Shown here: piece after piece, positions 63,318 to 64,000 of the stretch
Position numbering within the stretch: the first letter of the stretch is position 1
Layout: each line of letters starts with the position of its first letter
DNA from: Paenibacillus sp. LS1
GTDB taxonomy: Bacteria > Bacillota > Bacilli > Paenibacillales > Paenibacillaceae
Direction of reading: 5' to 3'
Assembly (NCBI RefSeq): GCF_026013365.1
Contig: NZ_JAPDOE010000003.1
Location: forward strand, 310,001 to 374,000
Length of the DNA stretch: 64,000 nt
Made by a program: the position numbers and the translations under genes
Notes under the pieces: model-generated
Seen by the model: the letters and a program-made list of their open reading frames with translations, nothing else
Databases searched by the model: none
What the model was told of the DNA's origin: nothing

Positions 63318-63334
63318 TTAACACAGGTTTTACA
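63318..63334 (-). promoter_or_regulatory. WalR box upstream of the M23 peptidase gene
   Basis: On the minus strand TGTAAA, five bases, TGTTAA: both hexamers fit the WalR consensus TGTWAH-N5-TGTWAH. It lies about 170 bases before the start codon, upstream of a plausible -10 (GATAAA). Confidence 0.7.
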
Positions 63335-63519
63335 CTCATTTCAACTCTACACATCACACCACAAAGCCGCGCCCCGCTTGGTTTTCCTGAATTATCCATA
63401 AGATAGCAAGGCTGGTCCATCCCCCATTATGCCTCAACATCCGCTATACTATGTACTTTTATTCGCAATTTAAGACTAGGTTCTAAGACCCAGTGAAATA
63501 TGCTTTCTTTTTCATAAAA

Positions 63520-63562
63520 ATACAAATAAAATCCCCCATCAGATCAGATCTGATAAGGGATT
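63520..63562 (-). terminator. Intrinsic terminator of the methyltransferase gene
   Basis: AATCCC...ATCAGATC/GATCTGAT...GGGATT stem followed on the minus strand by TTTATTTG; about 77 bases after the stop codon. Confidence 0.75.
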
Positions 63563-63638
63563 ACGTAAATAACCTGTTTGTGGATTATCTTAAACTCGAT
63601 TTCATCTCATGACTCAATAGAAATGAACTTTCAGATTT

Positions 63639-64000
63639 CTATTCTTTAACTGCAAGAATGACAAAGCGCTTCTGCTGTACTTCCCAGAATCCATTTTGCT
63701 CCATCTCGATATGAATATCCATCAATGGTTCTCGGAACTGTTCTACCTTGAAATCAGGTACTTGCCACGGGATGGTCTTCAGATAATAGACAAGTGCTCC
63801 TATATCATAGAAACGTTGTGCAGGGGTTGCTTCACATTGCTCCAGAATGCGGAATCCACTCTGCTCCAGCTGAAGAACAGCACGATCCAGCTCCCAATCA
63901 GCATAATCCGTTGGCATAGGAATCCCGAGCCGGTCGTTGATCTCTCGGCAATCTGACCAACCAACCTGTTGGGTTAGAAACAGTCCTCCTGCGGATAGAA
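63639..64000 (-). CDS. SAM-dependent methyltransferase, C-terminal part (runs off the window)
   Basis: The frame stays open from 63639 to the end of the window (120 codons). The visible part (GGLFLTQQVGWSD; DIGALVYYLKTIPWQVPDF; FVILAVKE at the end) matches the last third of class I methyltransferases of the YcgJ/trans-aconitate type. The SAM-binding motif I lies outside. Substrate unknown. Confidence 0.75.
   Translation of the reverse strand, partial: LSAGGLFLTQQVGWSDCREINDRLGIPMPTDYADWELDRAVLQLEQSGFRILEQCEATPAQRFYDIGALVYYLKTIPWQVPDFKVEQFREPLMDIHIEMEQNGFWEVQQKRFVILAVKE

Noticed and set aside
1..64000. tRNA or rRNA genes, CRISPR arrays, complete insertion sequences or prophage genes
   Set aside because: No cloverleaf-like 3' CCA contexts, spaced direct repeats, intact transposases or phage structural genes were recognised on either strand by eye.

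Overview
The window looks like chromosome of a Paenibacillus-type, spore-forming, low-to-medium GC Gram-positive. The evidence is a walRK-walH-walI-walJ-htrC-rlmH neighbourhood, an araBDA cluster with an AraR repressor, a phosphorelay-type kinase, a YheC/YheD spore-coat ATP-grasp protein, AAGGAGG ribosome binding sites and frequent TTG/GTG starts. No rRNA, tRNA, CRISPR array or intact insertion sequence was seen.

Layout. 1-3610: a minus-strand nickel/peptide-type ABC importer (nikA, nikB, nikC and the start of an ATPase), with two Zur-type boxes, one lying exactly between the -35 and -10 of its promoter. 3818-5340: a WXG100-type polymorphic toxin with a small acidic presumed immunity protein. 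5526-6329: a helical-repeat protein. 6500-12250: a conspicuously AT-rich island with an XRE regulator, a CCA-type nucleotidyltransferase, a dGTPase, a QueC-like ATPase, a PfkB kinase fused to a nucleoside deoxyribosyltransferase, a small protein beginning MGSSGTG, and a separately terminated NUDIX hydrolase. This is the best candidate for an undescribed system. 12460-15261: a diguanylate cyclase and an AAC(3)-like acetyltransferase. 15422-20953: araA, araD, araB and divergent araR with two clear operators. 21239-25341: a Fur-controlled siderophore uptake operon. 25403-28047: an orphan sensor kinase and a MetE-like methyltransferase. 28368-33633: a three-gene polysaccharide operon whose glycosyltransferase carries two PilZ domains. 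33791-50558: accessory material, including secreted proteins, an SLH-anchored nucleotidase, a lectin, an AlkD-like protein, YndJ, an aldehyde dehydrogenase fused to the remains of an AraC regulator, a DUF1796 protein and transposase debris. 50669-63151: rlmH, a CxxH/CxxC protein, a lipoprotein, htrC, walJ, walI, walH, walK, walR and an M23 peptidase preceded by a WalR box. 63639 to the end: part of a methyltransferase.

Two families of intergenic repeats are visible. One (16865-17048, 54553-54710, 61279-61469) is MITE-like, with 16-bp perfect inverted ends in one copy. The other (51258-51454, 57029-57223) is built from CTAACGAA / TTCGTTAG modules; one of its copies splits walH from walI.

Working together: the metal, iron and arabinose blocks are ordinary regulated uptake and catabolic units whose operators can be read directly. 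The diguanylate cyclase could feed c-di-GMP to the PilZ glycosyltransferase, but nothing physical links them. In the AT-rich island the enzymes all act on purine nucleotides or deoxynucleosides, and a QueC-like enzyme sits next to a small protein with an exposed Gly-Ser start. This suggests nucleotide-pool immunity, nucleobase-protein conjugation, or both. That reading is inference; the gene identities are read from motifs.
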